Positions 32,888-42,571 of a stretch of DNA of 64,000 nucleotides are shown here, one piece after another. Each line of letters begins with the position of its first letter. Position 1 is the first letter of the stretch. A model generated the notes under the pieces. The model searched no databases and was not told where the DNA came from. It worked only from the letters and a program-made list of their open reading frames with translations. Where the stretch lies: contig JAEXAH010000016.1 in the NCBI GenBank assembly GCA_023458315.1, forward strand, positions 32,844-96,843. Direction: 5' to 3'. The position numbers and the translations under genes are program-made. The stretch comes from Pseudomonadota bacterium (lineage in GTDB: Bacteria > Pseudomonadota > Alphaproteobacteria > Rhodospirillales > Magnetospirillaceae).

Positions 32888-33502
32888 TTATGGAATTCCG
32901 AGGAGTTTGTGTGTCTGCAAGCTGAGGCGCCAACGCGGATGCGTCAAGCAATACCGCACGCATTCCTGGGTCGCGGCGGCACGGTCGCCGCCGTCCATGG
33001 GCTGAAGGAAGGCGTGGCGGAAGGCCAGCCCGGCCACCTCTGCCGGGTCGATGCCGTCCTGCGGCCACACCAGCTTGAGTTCGTCGCCGGACGTCACCGC
33101 CAGTTCAACCCCGGCCTTGGGACTGACGCACACCCAATCCAGGCCAGGCGGCAGCGGCCGCGAGCCGTTGGTTTCGATGGCGATCTCGAAACCGCGCCGG
33201 TGCAGGGCGTCGATCAGCGCCGCATCCAGTTGCAGGGTCGGCTCGCCGCCGGTGCACACCACATAGGGCACCCCGCCGCCGGGCCAAAGCCCCGCCACCG
33301 CGTCGGCCAATCCGTCGGCATCGGCATATTTGTCGCCGCCGACGAAATCGGTGTCGCAATAGCGGCACTGGGCGCTGGCGCGGTCGTCCTCGCGCCCGCT
33401 CCACAGATTGCAGCCGGCAAAGCGCAGGAACACCGCCGGGCGCCCAGCCTGGGCGCCCTCACCTTGCAGGGTGTAAAACAGTTCCTTGACGGTGTAGGTC
33501 AT
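32888..33502 (-). CDS. queE: 7-carboxy-7-deazaguanine synthase QueE
   Basis: This radical-SAM enzyme of the queuosine pathway acts just after QueD. The 204-residue protein has TLQGEGAQAGRPAVFLRFAG and a cluster-binding set Cys31-x14-Cys46-x2-Cys49, the expanded loop seen in many QueE proteins instead of C-x3-C-x2-C. CTGGEPTLQ and ETNGSR are family motifs. ATG at 33500-33502 was chosen over a TTG two codons upstream. queC is not in the window. Confidence 0.94.
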   Translation of the reverse strand: MTYTVKELFYTLQGEGAQAGRPAVFLRFAGCNLWSGREDDRASAQCRYCDTDFVGGDKYADADGLADAVAGLWPGGGVPYVVCTGGEPTLQLDAALIDALHRRGFEIAIETNGSRPLPPGLDWVCVSPKAGVELAVTSGDELKLVWPQDGIDPAEVAGLAFRHAFLQPMDGGDRAAATQECVRYCLTHPRWRLSLQTHKLLGIP

Positions 33503-33537
33503 ACGCAACCGGGCTTTCTGAGCACGGGCACCCTAAG

Positions 33538-33588
33538 CCGCCATTGAGGCGGCGGCCAAGCGGGCGGATGCCCGCGCCCGGCGAGGGA
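33538..33588. repeat. 51-bp intergenic repeat (copy A)
   Basis: CCGCCATTGAGGCGGCGGCC (itself a hairpin CCGCC..GGCGG), then AAGCGGGCGGATGCCCGCGC and CCGGCGAGGGA. It matches 41532-41582 at 49 of 51 positions, and more distant copies lie at 951-1003 and 6876-6912. It lies between the queE start and the convergent end of the next minus-strand gene's region. Confidence 0.85.
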
Positions 33589-33595
33589 CAAAAGA

Positions 33596-33937
33596 TTAGT
33601 GATCACTGCCGTGCAGGATTTGGCTGGCGATGCCGGTGTCGTAGTCGAGGCCGTCCTTGGTCAAGGTCACGGCGAAGGGGAACGAGCCACGGATCAGGCC
33701 CTTGCGCTCCAGCGCCACCCAGGCGGCCTGATTGTCGAGGCCGGTGGCGTCCTTGCTCATCACCACCTTGGCGCCGACGTGGAAGTGGTTGCCGTGCGGA
33801 CGCGGCAGGCTGGTCAGCACCACTTCACCGGATTCGGTGGTCTGCGAGGTTTCGGGGTGACGGGCCAGTTCCTGGAACAGCACCAGGGTCTTGGCCTGCA
33901 ACGGGTTCAGCTTCAGCGGGTTGACCTTGGGGGGCAT
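33596..33937 (-). CDS. Hypothetical protein, 113 residues
   Basis: I do not recognise this gene. The product starts MPPKVNPLKLNPLQAKTLVL and has a helical first third, a beta-rich centre (GEVVLTSLPRPHGNHFHVGAKVV) with three His, and LERKGLIRGSFPFAVTLTKDGLDY, which could be the end of a winged-helix fold. It has no signal peptide or membrane segment. AGGAG at a normal distance supports the ATG at 33935-33937, and codon use is like its neighbours, so it is likely expressed. It is monocistronic between repeats. Confidence 0.72.
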   Translation of the reverse strand: MPPKVNPLKLNPLQAKTLVLFQELARHPETSQTTESGEVVLTSLPRPHGNHFHVGAKVVMSKDATGLDNQAAWVALERKGLIRGSFPFAVTLTKDGLDYDTGIASQILHGSDH

Positions 33938-33997
33938 GGGCAAACTCCTGTTCAAGGCCATCGGGCATACTCGCGCCCAGGGCCGTGAAGCAAGCTT

Positions 33998-34076
33998 AAT
34001 TCACCACAAAGGCGCCAAGAACACCAAGACGCGCCACATCTTTGTGCCCTTTGTGCCTTTGTGGTGAGCCCGAATT
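33998..34076. repeat. Inverted repeat with CACCACAAAGGC arms
   Basis: AATTCACCACAAAGGC (33998-34013) pairs with GCCTTTGTGGTG..GAATT (34055-34075); the interior has AACACCAAGAC and TTTGTGCCCTTTGTG units. Elements of this CACAAAG type are scattered in many bacterial genomes. The right arm reaches the TAA stop of rsmE at 34075-34077. Confidence 0.85.
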
Positions 34077-34809
34077 ACCCCCTGGGCCCCCGAGTCCAAT
34101 CGCCGCGCACCGCCTGCACCACTGCCAGGGCGGCGATGGCGGCGGTTTCGGCGCGCAGGATGCGCGGCCCCAGCCCCACCGGACGGGCGAAGGGCAGGCG
34201 GGCCAGCAGCGCCCGTTCCTCGGGGGCGAAGCCGCCTTCCGGCCCGACCAGCACCGCCAGCGGCCCGGCGGGTAGATCGGCCAGCACCTGGACCAGCGGC
34301 GCGCCGCCGCCCGATTCGTCCAGGAAGATCAGCGGCCGGGCGGCATCCCACCCGGCCAGCGCCTTGTCGAGCTGTGTCGGTTCCATCACCACCGGCACGG
34401 TCAGACGCTCGCATTGCTCGGCGGCCTCGATCATGTGGGCGGCCAGACGCTCGGTGTTGACGCGGCTCATCACCGTGCGGCGGGTGAATACCGGCCACAG
34501 CGCCGAGGCGCCCAGTTCCGCCGCCTTTTCCGCCACCAGATCCACATTGTCCTTCTTGATCGGCGCCGCCAGCAGCCACAGATCGGGCTCGGGCGCCTGC
34601 GGCCGGGTCTGTTCCTCGACCGCCACGACCACGCCGGATTTGGCGACGATGTCGAACCGCCCGCGCCATTCGCCGTCGCGGCCATTGAACAGCAGCACGT
34701 CCTCGCCCGGCTTGGCGCGCATGACGTTGGCGACGTAATGGGACTGGTCCTTGCCCAAGGTCAGCGGGCCGGGGGCGAGGTCGAGGGCGGTATGCAGGCG
34801 CAGCGTCAT
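34075..34809 (-). CDS. rsmE: 16S rRNA (uracil1498-N3)-methyltransferase RsmE
   Basis: RsmE methylates U1498 of 16S rRNA. The 244-residue SPOUT-fold protein has an N-terminal PUA-like part (HYVANVMRAKPGEDVLLFNG) and the C-terminal knot with RLTVPVVMEP, LVGPEGGFAPEE and LGPRILRAETAAIAAL. The start overlaps the nfeD stop by 4 bases, making it the last gene of an SPFH-nfeD-rsmE operon. Its stop codon lies at the edge of an intergenic inverted repeat. Confidence 0.95.
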   Translation of the reverse strand: MTLRLHTALDLAPGPLTLGKDQSHYVANVMRAKPGEDVLLFNGRDGEWRGRFDIVAKSGVVVAVEEQTRPQAPEPDLWLLAAPIKKDNVDLVAEKAAELGASALWPVFTRRTVMSRVNTERLAAHMIEAAEQCERLTVPVVMEPTQLDKALAGWDAARPLIFLDESGGGAPLVQVLADLPAGPLAVLVGPEGGFAPEERALLARLPFARPVGLGPRILRAETAAIAALAVVQAVRGDWTRGPRG

Positions 34810-35240
34810 GCCTCGATCTTTTCCACCTTCAGCACCGCGCCGTCCACCCCGACGATGCGCACCCGCGCGCCGGTGGGCAGATCGGGGCCGTTGACGGTCC
34901 AGGTGGTGCCGCCCAGACTCAGCCGCCCGGCGCCGTCCAGGATGGGGGTGGACAGCAGGTGGGTCGAGCCCACCAGCATGTGGGCGCGGCGGTTCAGCGC
35001 CACCTCGACCGGCTGGCGGAAATGGCCGTAGGCGCGGCGGCCCAGCAGGGCCGAGGCCACGGTCAGCACCGCGAACAGCGCCGCCAGTGCCTGCCAGCCC
35101 AGGCCGGGCACCGAATAGGCGACCATGCCGGTCAGCAGGGCGGCGATGCCCGGCCACAGCAGGAAGGCGCCGGGCATCATCACCTCGGCGCCGACCAGCA
35201 CGAAGCCCAGGATCAGCCACAGCCAGAAGCCGGGTTCCAT
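34806..35240 (-). CDS. NfeD-like membrane protein (short form)
   Basis: The 144-residue protein has three hydrophobic helices in its first 75 residues (MEPGFWLWLILGFVLVGAEV..) and a C-terminal OB-fold domain (GRLSLGGTTWTVNGPDLPTGARVRIVGVDG), the layout of short NfeD proteins. These act together with SPFH proteins in membrane microdomains. It starts 4 bases after the SPFH gene, as usual for this pair, and overlaps rsmE by 4 bases. The function beyond the pairing is not known. Confidence 0.9.
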   Translation of the reverse strand: MEPGFWLWLILGFVLVGAEVMMPGAFLLWPGIAALLTGMVAYSVPGLGWQALAALFAVLTVASALLGRRAYGHFRQPVEVALNRRAHMLVGSTHLLSTPILDGAGRLSLGGTTWTVNGPDLPTGARVRIVGVDGAVLKVEKIEA

Positions 35241-35244
35241 GGGC

Positions 35245-36213
35245 TTACTCCTGGCTTTGCGGGATGCTGGTTCGGCGTGCGCCGCCGCCCTGGGCGTCCT
35301 TGCCGAAGGCATCCTTGGCGATTTCGGCGATCCCGGCCACGGCGCCGATGATTCCCGAGGCTTCCAGCGGCATCATCACCAGCTTCTGGTTGGGGGCCGA
35401 GGCCACCTTCTCCAGCGCCTCGACGTAACGCTGGGCGACGAAGTAATTCACCGCCATGGAATCGCCCTTGGCGATGGCCTGCGACACCACATAGACCGCC
35501 TTGGCCTCGGCCTCGGACTGGCGCTCACGCGCTTCGGCGTCGCGGAAGGCGGCCTCGCGGCGGCCCTCGGCGGCCAGGATCTGCGCCTGCTTGGTGCCTT
35601 CGGCCTTCAACACCTGGGCCTGCTTCAGACCCTCGGCCTCCAGCACGGCGGCGCGCTTGTCGCGTTCGGCCTTCATCTGGCGGGCCATGGCGTCCACCAG
35701 ATCGCGCGGCGGGGCGATGTCCTTGATCTCGATGCGCGTGACCTTGACGCCCCAGGGCTGGGTCGCCTCGTCCACCACCATCAGCAGCTTTTCATTGATG
35801 CGGTCGCGCTGGCTCAGCAATTCGTCCAGATCCATGCCGCCCATCACCGTGCGGATGTTGGTCATGGTCAGGTTCAGGATGGCCAGTTGCAGTTGCGCCA
35901 CCTCGTAGGCCGCCCGCGCCGCGTCCAGCACCTGATAGAACACCACGCCGTCCACCGTCACCATGGCGTTGTCGCGGGTGATGATTTCCTGGCTGGGGAC
36001 ATCCAGCACCTGTTCCATCATGTTCAGCTTGCGCCCGACCTGATCGATCACCGGAATGATCAGATGCAGACCCGGCGGCAGGGTGCGGATGTAGCGGCCG
36101 AAGCGTTCGATGGTCACTTCGAAGCCCTGCGGCACCACCTTGACGCCGAAGGCCACCATCAGCACGCCGAAGGCGGCGACCACGAGCACGAACACACTGG
36201 CGGCGGAAAGCAT
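35245..36213 (-). CDS. SPFH/band 7 protein (QmcA/stomatin-like)
   Basis: The 322-residue protein has an N-terminal membrane anchor (MLSAASVFVLVVAAFGVLMV), the band 7 domain with VVPQGFEVTIERFGRYIRTLPPGLHLIIP and VDGVVFYQVLDAARAAYEV, and a helical region rich in Ala and Glu (EAEGLKQAQVLKAEGTKQAQ). Such proteins form large oligomers that organise membrane microdomains or regulate FtsH. GGGAG precedes the ATG. It leads the operon with nfeD and rsmE. Confidence 0.92.
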   Translation of the reverse strand: MLSAASVFVLVVAAFGVLMVAFGVKVVPQGFEVTIERFGRYIRTLPPGLHLIIPVIDQVGRKLNMMEQVLDVPSQEIITRDNAMVTVDGVVFYQVLDAARAAYEVAQLQLAILNLTMTNIRTVMGGMDLDELLSQRDRINEKLLMVVDEATQPWGVKVTRIEIKDIAPPRDLVDAMARQMKAERDKRAAVLEAEGLKQAQVLKAEGTKQAQILAAEGRREAAFRDAEARERQSEAEAKAVYVVSQAIAKGDSMAVNYFVAQRYVEALEKVASAPNQKLVMMPLEASGIIGAVAGIAEIAKDAFGKDAQGGGARRTSIPQSQE

Positions 36214-36382
36214 GGGGAGAACTCCCGGATGGGGTCGGAGGCCCCCAACATAGCGCAACCGGCGCCGCCTTCAATGCGCCTATTACGCGCATCATGGCCG
36301 CCCGGCGCGCAAGCATTTGCCTCGGCGCTTCGGGCGGGGCATAAACCGGACAGGATTTTTCTGCGACGGGATGGAAGCGGCA

Positions 36383-37375
36383 ATGGACAGCATCGGCATC
36401 GTGGGCGCGGGCGCGTGGGGCACGGCGCTGGCGGCGACCGTCCGCCGGGCGGGACGGGCGGTGACGCTGTGGGCGCGCGAACCGGAACTGGCGCAGGCCA
36501 TCAACGCCAGCCGCCGCAACACCCTCTATCTGCCCGACGTGGAACTGGACGAGGGCATCCGCGCCACCGCCGATCTGGCGGACGTGGCCGCCGCCGACGT
36601 GGTGCTGCTGGTGACGCCCGCCCAGCATCTGGGCGCGGTGGCGCGCGATCTGGCGCCGGTGTGGCGCCCCGGCACTCCGGCGGTGATCTGCGCCAAGGGC
36701 ATCGAGCAGGGCAGCCACGCCATGATGACCGAAGTGGTGGAGCGTGCCTTGCCCCAGGCCGCCATCGCCGTGCTGTCCGGCCCGACCTTCGCCATCGAGG
36801 TGGCGCGCGGCCTGCCCACCGCCGTCACCCTGGCCTGCGCCGACCCGGTGCTGGGCCAGCGTCTGGTCGAGGCGGTCGGCACCCCCAGCTTCCGCCCCTA
36901 TCTGTCCGACGATCTGGTGGGCGCCGAGATCGGCGGCGCCGTCAAGAACGTGCTGGCCATCGCCTGCGGCATCGTCGAGGGCCGGGGCCTGGGCGACAAC
37001 GCCCGCGCCGCCCTGATCACCCGCGGCATGGCCGAACTGACCCGGCTGGCGGTGGCCAAGGGTGGCCGCGCCGAGACGCTGATGGGGCTGGCGGGCCTGG
37101 GCGATCTGATCCTGACCGCGTCCTCGACCCAATCGCGCAATTACTCGCTGGGCTTCGCCATGGGCCAGGGCCGCGCCCTGGCCGACATCCTGGCCGAACG
37201 CCGCGCCGTGACCGAGGGCGTGTGGTCGGCGGGCGCCGTGGTCGAACTGGCCGCCAGCCTGGACATCGAAATGCCCATCTGCGCCGGTGTCGATGCCGTC
37301 ATCAACAAGGGCGTAGCGCTGGATCAGGTGATCCGCGCCCTGCTCAGCCGTCCCTTCCGCAGCGAAGGTATCTGA
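36383..37375 (+). CDS. gpsA: Glycerol-3-phosphate dehydrogenase [NAD(P)+]
   Basis: GpsA makes sn-glycerol-3-phosphate from dihydroxyacetone phosphate for phospholipid synthesis. The 330-residue protein begins IGIVGAGAWGTALA (NAD-binding), has SGPTFAIEVARGLPTA, GGAVKNVLAIACGIVEG with the catalytic Lys, and GLAGLGDLILTASSTQSRNY. GGAAGCGG lies before the ATG at 36383; two upstream in-frame starts lack this. The TGA stop forms the first three bases of a 20-bp inverted-repeat arm (37373). Confidence 0.96.
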   Translation: MDSIGIVGAGAWGTALAATVRRAGRAVTLWAREPELAQAINASRRNTLYLPDVELDEGIRATADLADVAAADVVLLVTPAQHLGAVARDLAPVWRPGTPAVICAKGIEQGSHAMMTEVVERALPQAAIAVLSGPTFAIEVARGLPTAVTLACADPVLGQRLVEAVGTPSFRPYLSDDLVGAEIGGAVKNVLAIACGIVEGRGLGDNARAALITRGMAELTRLAVAKGGRAETLMGLAGLGDLILTASSTQSRNYSLGFAMGQGRALADILAERRAVTEGVWSAGAVVELAASLDIEMPICAGVDAVINKGVALDQVIRALLSRPFRSEGI

Positions 37376-37438
37376 CACGGATGGACACGGATGGACGCGG
37401 AAAGGATTATCCGTGTTGATCCGTGTCCATCCGTGTCA
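37373..37438. repeat. Perfect 20-bp inverted repeat with ACACGGAT arms
   Basis: TGACACGGATGGACACGGAT (37373-37392) and its exact reverse complement (37419-37438) enclose 26 bases. The left arm contains the gpsA stop codon; the right arm ends 23 bases before the next ATG. It belongs to the same family as 18595-18712 and may act as a terminator or stability hairpin. Confidence 0.9.
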
Positions 37439-37461
37439 CCCCAATGTTCAAGGAGCCCCCC

Positions 37462-37737
37462 ATGTTCGTCGTTCATTGCCAGGACAAGCCCGGTGCCCAG
37501 CAGGTCCGTCTGGACAACCGCGCCGCCCATCTGGAATTCCTGAAGGCCAACATCGACAAGGTGGTGATGGCCGGTCCGGTGCAGACCGACGACCGGACCG
37601 GCATGGTCGGTTCGGTGCTGGTGCTGGACATCGCCGAGCGCGCCGAACTGGATGCCCTGCTGGCCCAGGACCCCTATGCCAAGGCCGGTCTGTTCGCCGC
37701 AATCACCGTGCTGCCCTACAAGAAGGTGCTGCCGTGA
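37462..37737 (+). CDS. YciI-family protein
   Basis: This small protein of 91 residues has a ferredoxin-like fold. FVVHCQDKPGAQQVRLDNRAAHLEFL carries the conserved His of the YciI/DGPF superfamily, and VMAGPVQTD and LAQDPYAKAGLF are typical. The role is unclear; relatives include chloromuconolactone dehalogenase-like enzymes. AAGGAG lies 7 bases before the ATG. Its stop overlaps the start of the EVE-domain gene by 4 bases (GTGA), a common pairing. Confidence 0.9.
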   Translation: MFVVHCQDKPGAQQVRLDNRAAHLEFLKANIDKVVMAGPVQTDDRTGMVGSVLVLDIAERAELDALLAQDPYAKAGLFAAITVLPYKKVLP

Positions 37738-38144
37738 ACACCTGGCTGGTCAAGTCCGAGCCGGGCGCCTGGTCGTGGGACGACCAGGTGCGCGATTCGG
37801 TGACGGCCTGGACCGGCGTCCGCAACCATCAGGCCAGCAATTTCCTCAAGGCCATGCGGGTCGGCGATCTGTGCTTCTTCTACCATTCCGTGGCGGAAAA
37901 GCGCATCGTCGGCGTGGTCGAGGTGGTGCGCGAAGCCTATGTTGACCCCACCGCCGAGGACCCGCGCTGGGTCTGCGTCGATGTCAAGGCGGTGCGCCCG
38001 GTGCCGCGCCCCGTCACCCTGGCCGACATCAAGGCGGCGCCGGAACTGGCCGACATCGCGCTGATCCGCCAGTCGCGGCTGTCGGTGATGCCCATCGCCC
38101 CCGAACACTGGGCGGTGCTGGGCAAGATGGCCGGACTGGACTGA
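37734..38144 (+). CDS. EVE domain protein (PUA/YTH-like)
   Basis: The 136-residue protein consists of a single EVE domain: NTWLVKSEPGAWSWDD at the N terminus and WTGVRNHQASNFLKAMRVGDLCFFYHS, both family hallmarks. EVE domains resemble eukaryotic YTH domains, and several bind modified DNA or RNA bases. It starts at GTG inside the YciI stop. The substrate here is not known. The gene is ordinary in this setting and shows no defence genes around it. Confidence 0.9.
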   Translation: MNTWLVKSEPGAWSWDDQVRDSVTAWTGVRNHQASNFLKAMRVGDLCFFYHSVAEKRIVGVVEVVREAYVDPTAEDPRWVCVDVKAVRPVPRPVTLADIKAAPELADIALIRQSRLSVMPIAPEHWAVLGKMAGLD

Positions 38145-38164
38145 CCCCACCCGGGGAGGGGAGT

Positions 38165-38494
38165 TTGAGCGAACACGTCTTGTGCCTGGTATCCGACCTG
38201 CCCGACCCGGGGGCCAAGGGGCCGTTCCGGGTCGGCGCCGTCGATGTTTTCGTGGTCCGCCAGGGTGACACCATCCGCGCCTGGGAAAACTCCTGCCCGC
38301 ACGCCTTCGCGCCGCTGGAGATGGAGCCCGACCGCTTCCTGGACCTGACCGGCACCTATGTGCTGTGCACCCTGCACGGCGCCCATTTCGAGCCCGACAC
38401 CGGCACCTGCGTGCTGGGGCCGTGCAAGGGCCGCCATCTGACGGCCTATCCCATTCGCATCGATCACGGAAAGATCATCGCCGAACGGCGTTGA
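38165..38494 (+). CDS. Rieske [2Fe-2S] ferredoxin-like protein
   Basis: This soluble Rieske protein of 109 residues has Cys44-x-His46 in SCPHAFAPLE and Cys68-x2-His71 in LCTLHGAHF. It would pass electrons to an oxygenase or similar enzyme, or act as a stand-alone ferredoxin. The start is a TTG preceded by GGGGAGGGGAG, an unusually strong ribosome site that compensates for the rare start codon. It follows the EVE gene by 20 bases and may be co-transcribed. No partner oxygenase is adjacent. Confidence 0.88.
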   Translation: MSEHVLCLVSDLPDPGAKGPFRVGAVDVFVVRQGDTIRAWENSCPHAFAPLEMEPDRFLDLTGTYVLCTLHGAHFEPDTGTCVLGPCKGRHLTAYPIRIDHGKIIAERR

Positions 38495-38675
38495 TTCGCG
38501 CTACCTCTATCCACTGCGAACCGCAGGTGTCGGGAATCAACCGCCATCCACGCGCAGCAGGGTTGAGTCAGACGCAGAACTCGACCATACTTGCAATCGC
38601 AATTCGGGGAAACGCACCCGCGCCCGCCTTAAAGGGACGTGGGGCAAAAACCAAGAAAGTGGGAGACAACAAAAA

Positions 38676-40613
<1,938 letters not shown>

Positions 40614-40640
40614 TTCCGCGTTTGGTTCTGTTATAAAAAA

Positions 40641-40677
40641 GGGGTCCGGCGCCTGTGCGCCGGACCCCGATCTTTTT
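40641..40677 (+). terminator. Rho-independent terminator of acs
   Basis: GGGGTCCGGCGC and GCGCCGGACCCC form a perfect 12-base stem around CTGT, followed by GATCTTTTT. The T-run abuts the GGAGG ribosome site of the next gene, so the terminator hairpin is part of the downstream gene's leader if transcription reads through. Confidence 0.92.
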
Positions 40678-40688
40678 GGAGGATGGGT

Positions 40689-41525
40689 TTGATCGCCGAA
40701 ACCCTGGGTGCCATCGCGGGCGGCTATGCCCTGTTGCTGGGCGGCCTGACCGTTTTTCAACGCGACATGATCTATCATCCCGGCCACCAATTGCCATCGC
40801 CCGAGGAAGCGGGGGTGCCCGAGATGCTGGCGGTGCCGGTGCGCACCACCGACAATCTGGTGGTCAGCGGCTGGTACGCCCCGCCATCCCGTTCCGGCGC
40901 TGAAACCATCGTCTATTGCCACGGCAACGCCCGCACCCTGGCCCACCGCGCCCACAAGGCGCGGCGGCTGCTGGACGCCGGATACGGGGTGTTCCTGGTG
41001 GGCTATCGCGGCTATGGCGGCAATCCCGGCCGCCCCAGCGAGGACGGGCTGTACACCGACACCCGCGCCACCCTGGGCTGGCTGCTGGGCCGTGGCACTC
41101 CGCCGGAACGATTGGTCCTCTATGGCGAATCCCTGGGCACCGGCGTGGCCGCCCAGATGGCCACCGAACAGCCCGACATCGCCGCCCTGATCCTGGAGGC
41201 GCCGTTCACCCGGCTGGCCGATCTGGCGCCGCCCTATCTGTTGCCCGGCCTGGCCCCGGCCCTGTTGCTGGACCAGTACGACACCCTGTCGAAGATCGCG
41301 GACATCCGCCAGCCCATGCTGGTGTTGCATGGCGAGATGGACGGCGTGGTCCCCGTCGCCATGGGCCGCAAGCTGGTGGAGGCGGCGCGCGACCGCGCCC
41401 ACGGCCATTTCATCCCCGGCGGCGGCCACAACAATCTGTGGGACATGGGCGCGGGCGACACGGTGCTGGCCTTTCTGCAAAACCGGCAGACCGAGGCAAT
41501 ATCCGAAGAAGACGAAGAGTCCTGA
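40689..41525 (+). CDS. Alpha/beta hydrolase (ABHD13/Bem46-like)
   Basis: This serine hydrolase of about 278 residues has an N-terminal hydrophobic anchor (ETLGAIAGGYALLLGGLTVF), the oxyanion region VYCHGNARTLAHRA, nucleophile elbow LYGESLGTGVA, acid in HGEMDGVVP and catalytic His in GGGHNNLWD. It resembles membrane-linked Bem46/ABHD13 proteins of unknown substrate. An ATG at 40683 directly touches the GGAGG site and is too close to work well; the TTG at 40689 has ideal spacing and is preferred. Confidence 0.88.
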   Translation: MIAETLGAIAGGYALLLGGLTVFQRDMIYHPGHQLPSPEEAGVPEMLAVPVRTTDNLVVSGWYAPPSRSGAETIVYCHGNARTLAHRAHKARRLLDAGYGVFLVGYRGYGGNPGRPSEDGLYTDTRATLGWLLGRGTPPERLVLYGESLGTGVAAQMATEQPDIAALILEAPFTRLADLAPPYLLPGLAPALLLDQYDTLSKIADIRQPMLVLHGEMDGVVPVAMGRKLVEAARDRAHGHFIPGGGHNNLWDMGAGDTVLAFLQNRQTEAISEEDEES

Positions 41526-41531
41526 GCCCTG

Positions 41532-41582
41532 CCGCCATTGAGGCGGCGGCCAAGCGGGCGGAGGCCCGCGCCCGGCGAGGGG
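41532..41582. repeat. 51-bp intergenic repeat (copy B)
   Basis: This copy matches the one at 33538-33588 at 49 of 51 positions and lies in the same orientation. It lies 6 bases after the hydrolase stop, before the SRP RNA terminator. Confidence 0.85.
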
Positions 41583-41596
41583 CAATGCATGAAACA

Positions 41597-41626
41597 GCAA
41601 AAGGCGCCCCAAGGGGCGCCTTTTGC
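41597..41626 (-). terminator. Bidirectional terminator after SRP RNA
   Basis: GCAAAAGGCGCCCC and GGGGCGCCTTTTGC form a perfect 14-base inverted repeat with a two-base loop; T-runs appear on both strands. It can end the SRP RNA (minus strand) and the hydrolase gene (plus strand). Confidence 0.9.
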
Positions 41627-41630
41627 GGGT

Positions 41631-41723
41631 GGGAGACCGGACACGACCCGAACCGGAATCGTTACGGCTGCTTCCTTCCGGACCTGACCGGGTTGGCGAC
41701 GGGTTCGTCCGCGCCGATCTCCC
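41631..41723 (-). ncRNA. ffs: Small signal recognition particle RNA (4.5S type)
   Basis: On the minus strand the sequence contains GGTCAGGTCCGGAAGGAAGC, the universally conserved SRP RNA apical loop that binds Ffh, followed by AGCCGTAACG. The ends GGGAGATCGG and CCGGTCTCCC pair to close the long hairpin, and the inner helices (GAACCCG / CGGGTTC) also fit. A terminator hairpin follows directly. The length of about 93 bases is right for the small bacterial form. The exact ends are approximate. Confidence 0.92.
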
Positions 41724-41764
41724 GCGCGGAATATCGGTGCTGACGCGCGGGGATGCAAGCGGAA

Positions 41765-42517
41765 TCACAAATTCCGGGTCGCCCGCTTGACGATATAGGC
41801 GGTGGCCTTGCCGCTGTCCCGCCCGATCCAGCCGTCACAGACACCGCGCACCCAATCGGGATGATCCTTGCCCGCGTCGTTCAGCCAGTTGGCCACCGAA
41901 TCCTGGACATAGCGTTCGGGATCGGCGCGCAACGGTTCCAGCACCGCCAGACCGGGACGGGGATCGGCGCGCAGGGCGGCCACATGGGCACACCACACGC
42001 CGCGCGGCCGCGTCGCCTCGCTGGCGAAGCGGCGCAGGTACGGCGAGGGCTCGGCGGTCCACGGCGCCAGCAATTCCAGCGCCCGCAGCGGCTCGGCGAC
42101 GATGGCGCCCCGGATGGCCAGCCACGCCCATTCGCGCACGCCGAAATGCGGGTCGTCGGCCAGCGGCCGGATCATCACCAGCCGTTCCTCGATGGTCAGA
42201 TGGGGCAGCAGCCCCACCGCATAGGCCGCCCAGCCGCGCACCGTGTCGGAGCGGTGCCCGGCCAAATCCACCACCACCGCGCCGCCCTCGGCCTCCAGCA
42301 GCAACTTTGCCGCCAGCGCCATGCGCCGGGTGATGCCGTCCCCCGCCGCCGCCCGCAACGGCGCCACGTCCAGGCCGGGCCGGATTGCGCTCATCAGCAC
42401 GGCGAAATCCATGGCCAGCCCCTCGGGCAAGGTCAGGGTTTCGGCGGTTCCGGCGTTCAGTTCCGCCAGCACCGCCGGATCGAGATCGTCACGGGACCGG
42501 GCACCTTTGCGGGTCAT
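41765..42517 (-). CDS. AlkD-like DNA alkylation repair (HEAT-repeat) protein
   Basis: The 250-residue all-helical protein matches the DNA alkylation repair/HEAT family: PLADDPHFGVREWAWLAIRGAI, SPYLRRFASEATRPRGVW and RYVQDSVANWLNDAGKDHPDWV are typical helix pairs. AlkD proteins are glycosylases for alkylated purines, and some relatives are not catalytic. I cannot place the catalytic Asp with confidence. AAGGAA precedes the ATG at 42515-42517, and the longer upstream ORF is unsupported. It lies upstream of, and co-oriented with, the SRP RNA. Confidence 0.85.
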   Translation of the reverse strand: MTRKGARSRDDLDPAVLAELNAGTAETLTLPEGLAMDFAVLMSAIRPGLDVAPLRAAAGDGITRRMALAAKLLLEAEGGAVVVDLAGHRSDTVRGWAAYAVGLLPHLTIEERLVMIRPLADDPHFGVREWAWLAIRGAIVAEPLRALELLAPWTAEPSPYLRRFASEATRPRGVWCAHVAALRADPRPGLAVLEPLRADPERYVQDSVANWLNDAGKDHPDWVRGVCDGWIGRDSGKATAYIVKRATRNL

Positions 42518-42571
42518 GGGCGGTTCCTTCGGAAGATGGCGGGCTATCGCCCGGTCCCATTTGGGGCGATG

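Noticed and set aside
37734..38144. EVE-domain gene as part of a modification-dependent defence island
   Set aside because: Its neighbours are YciI, Rieske, gpsA and acs. No nuclease, methylase or other defence gene is nearby, and the YciI-EVE pairing is common in ordinary genomes.
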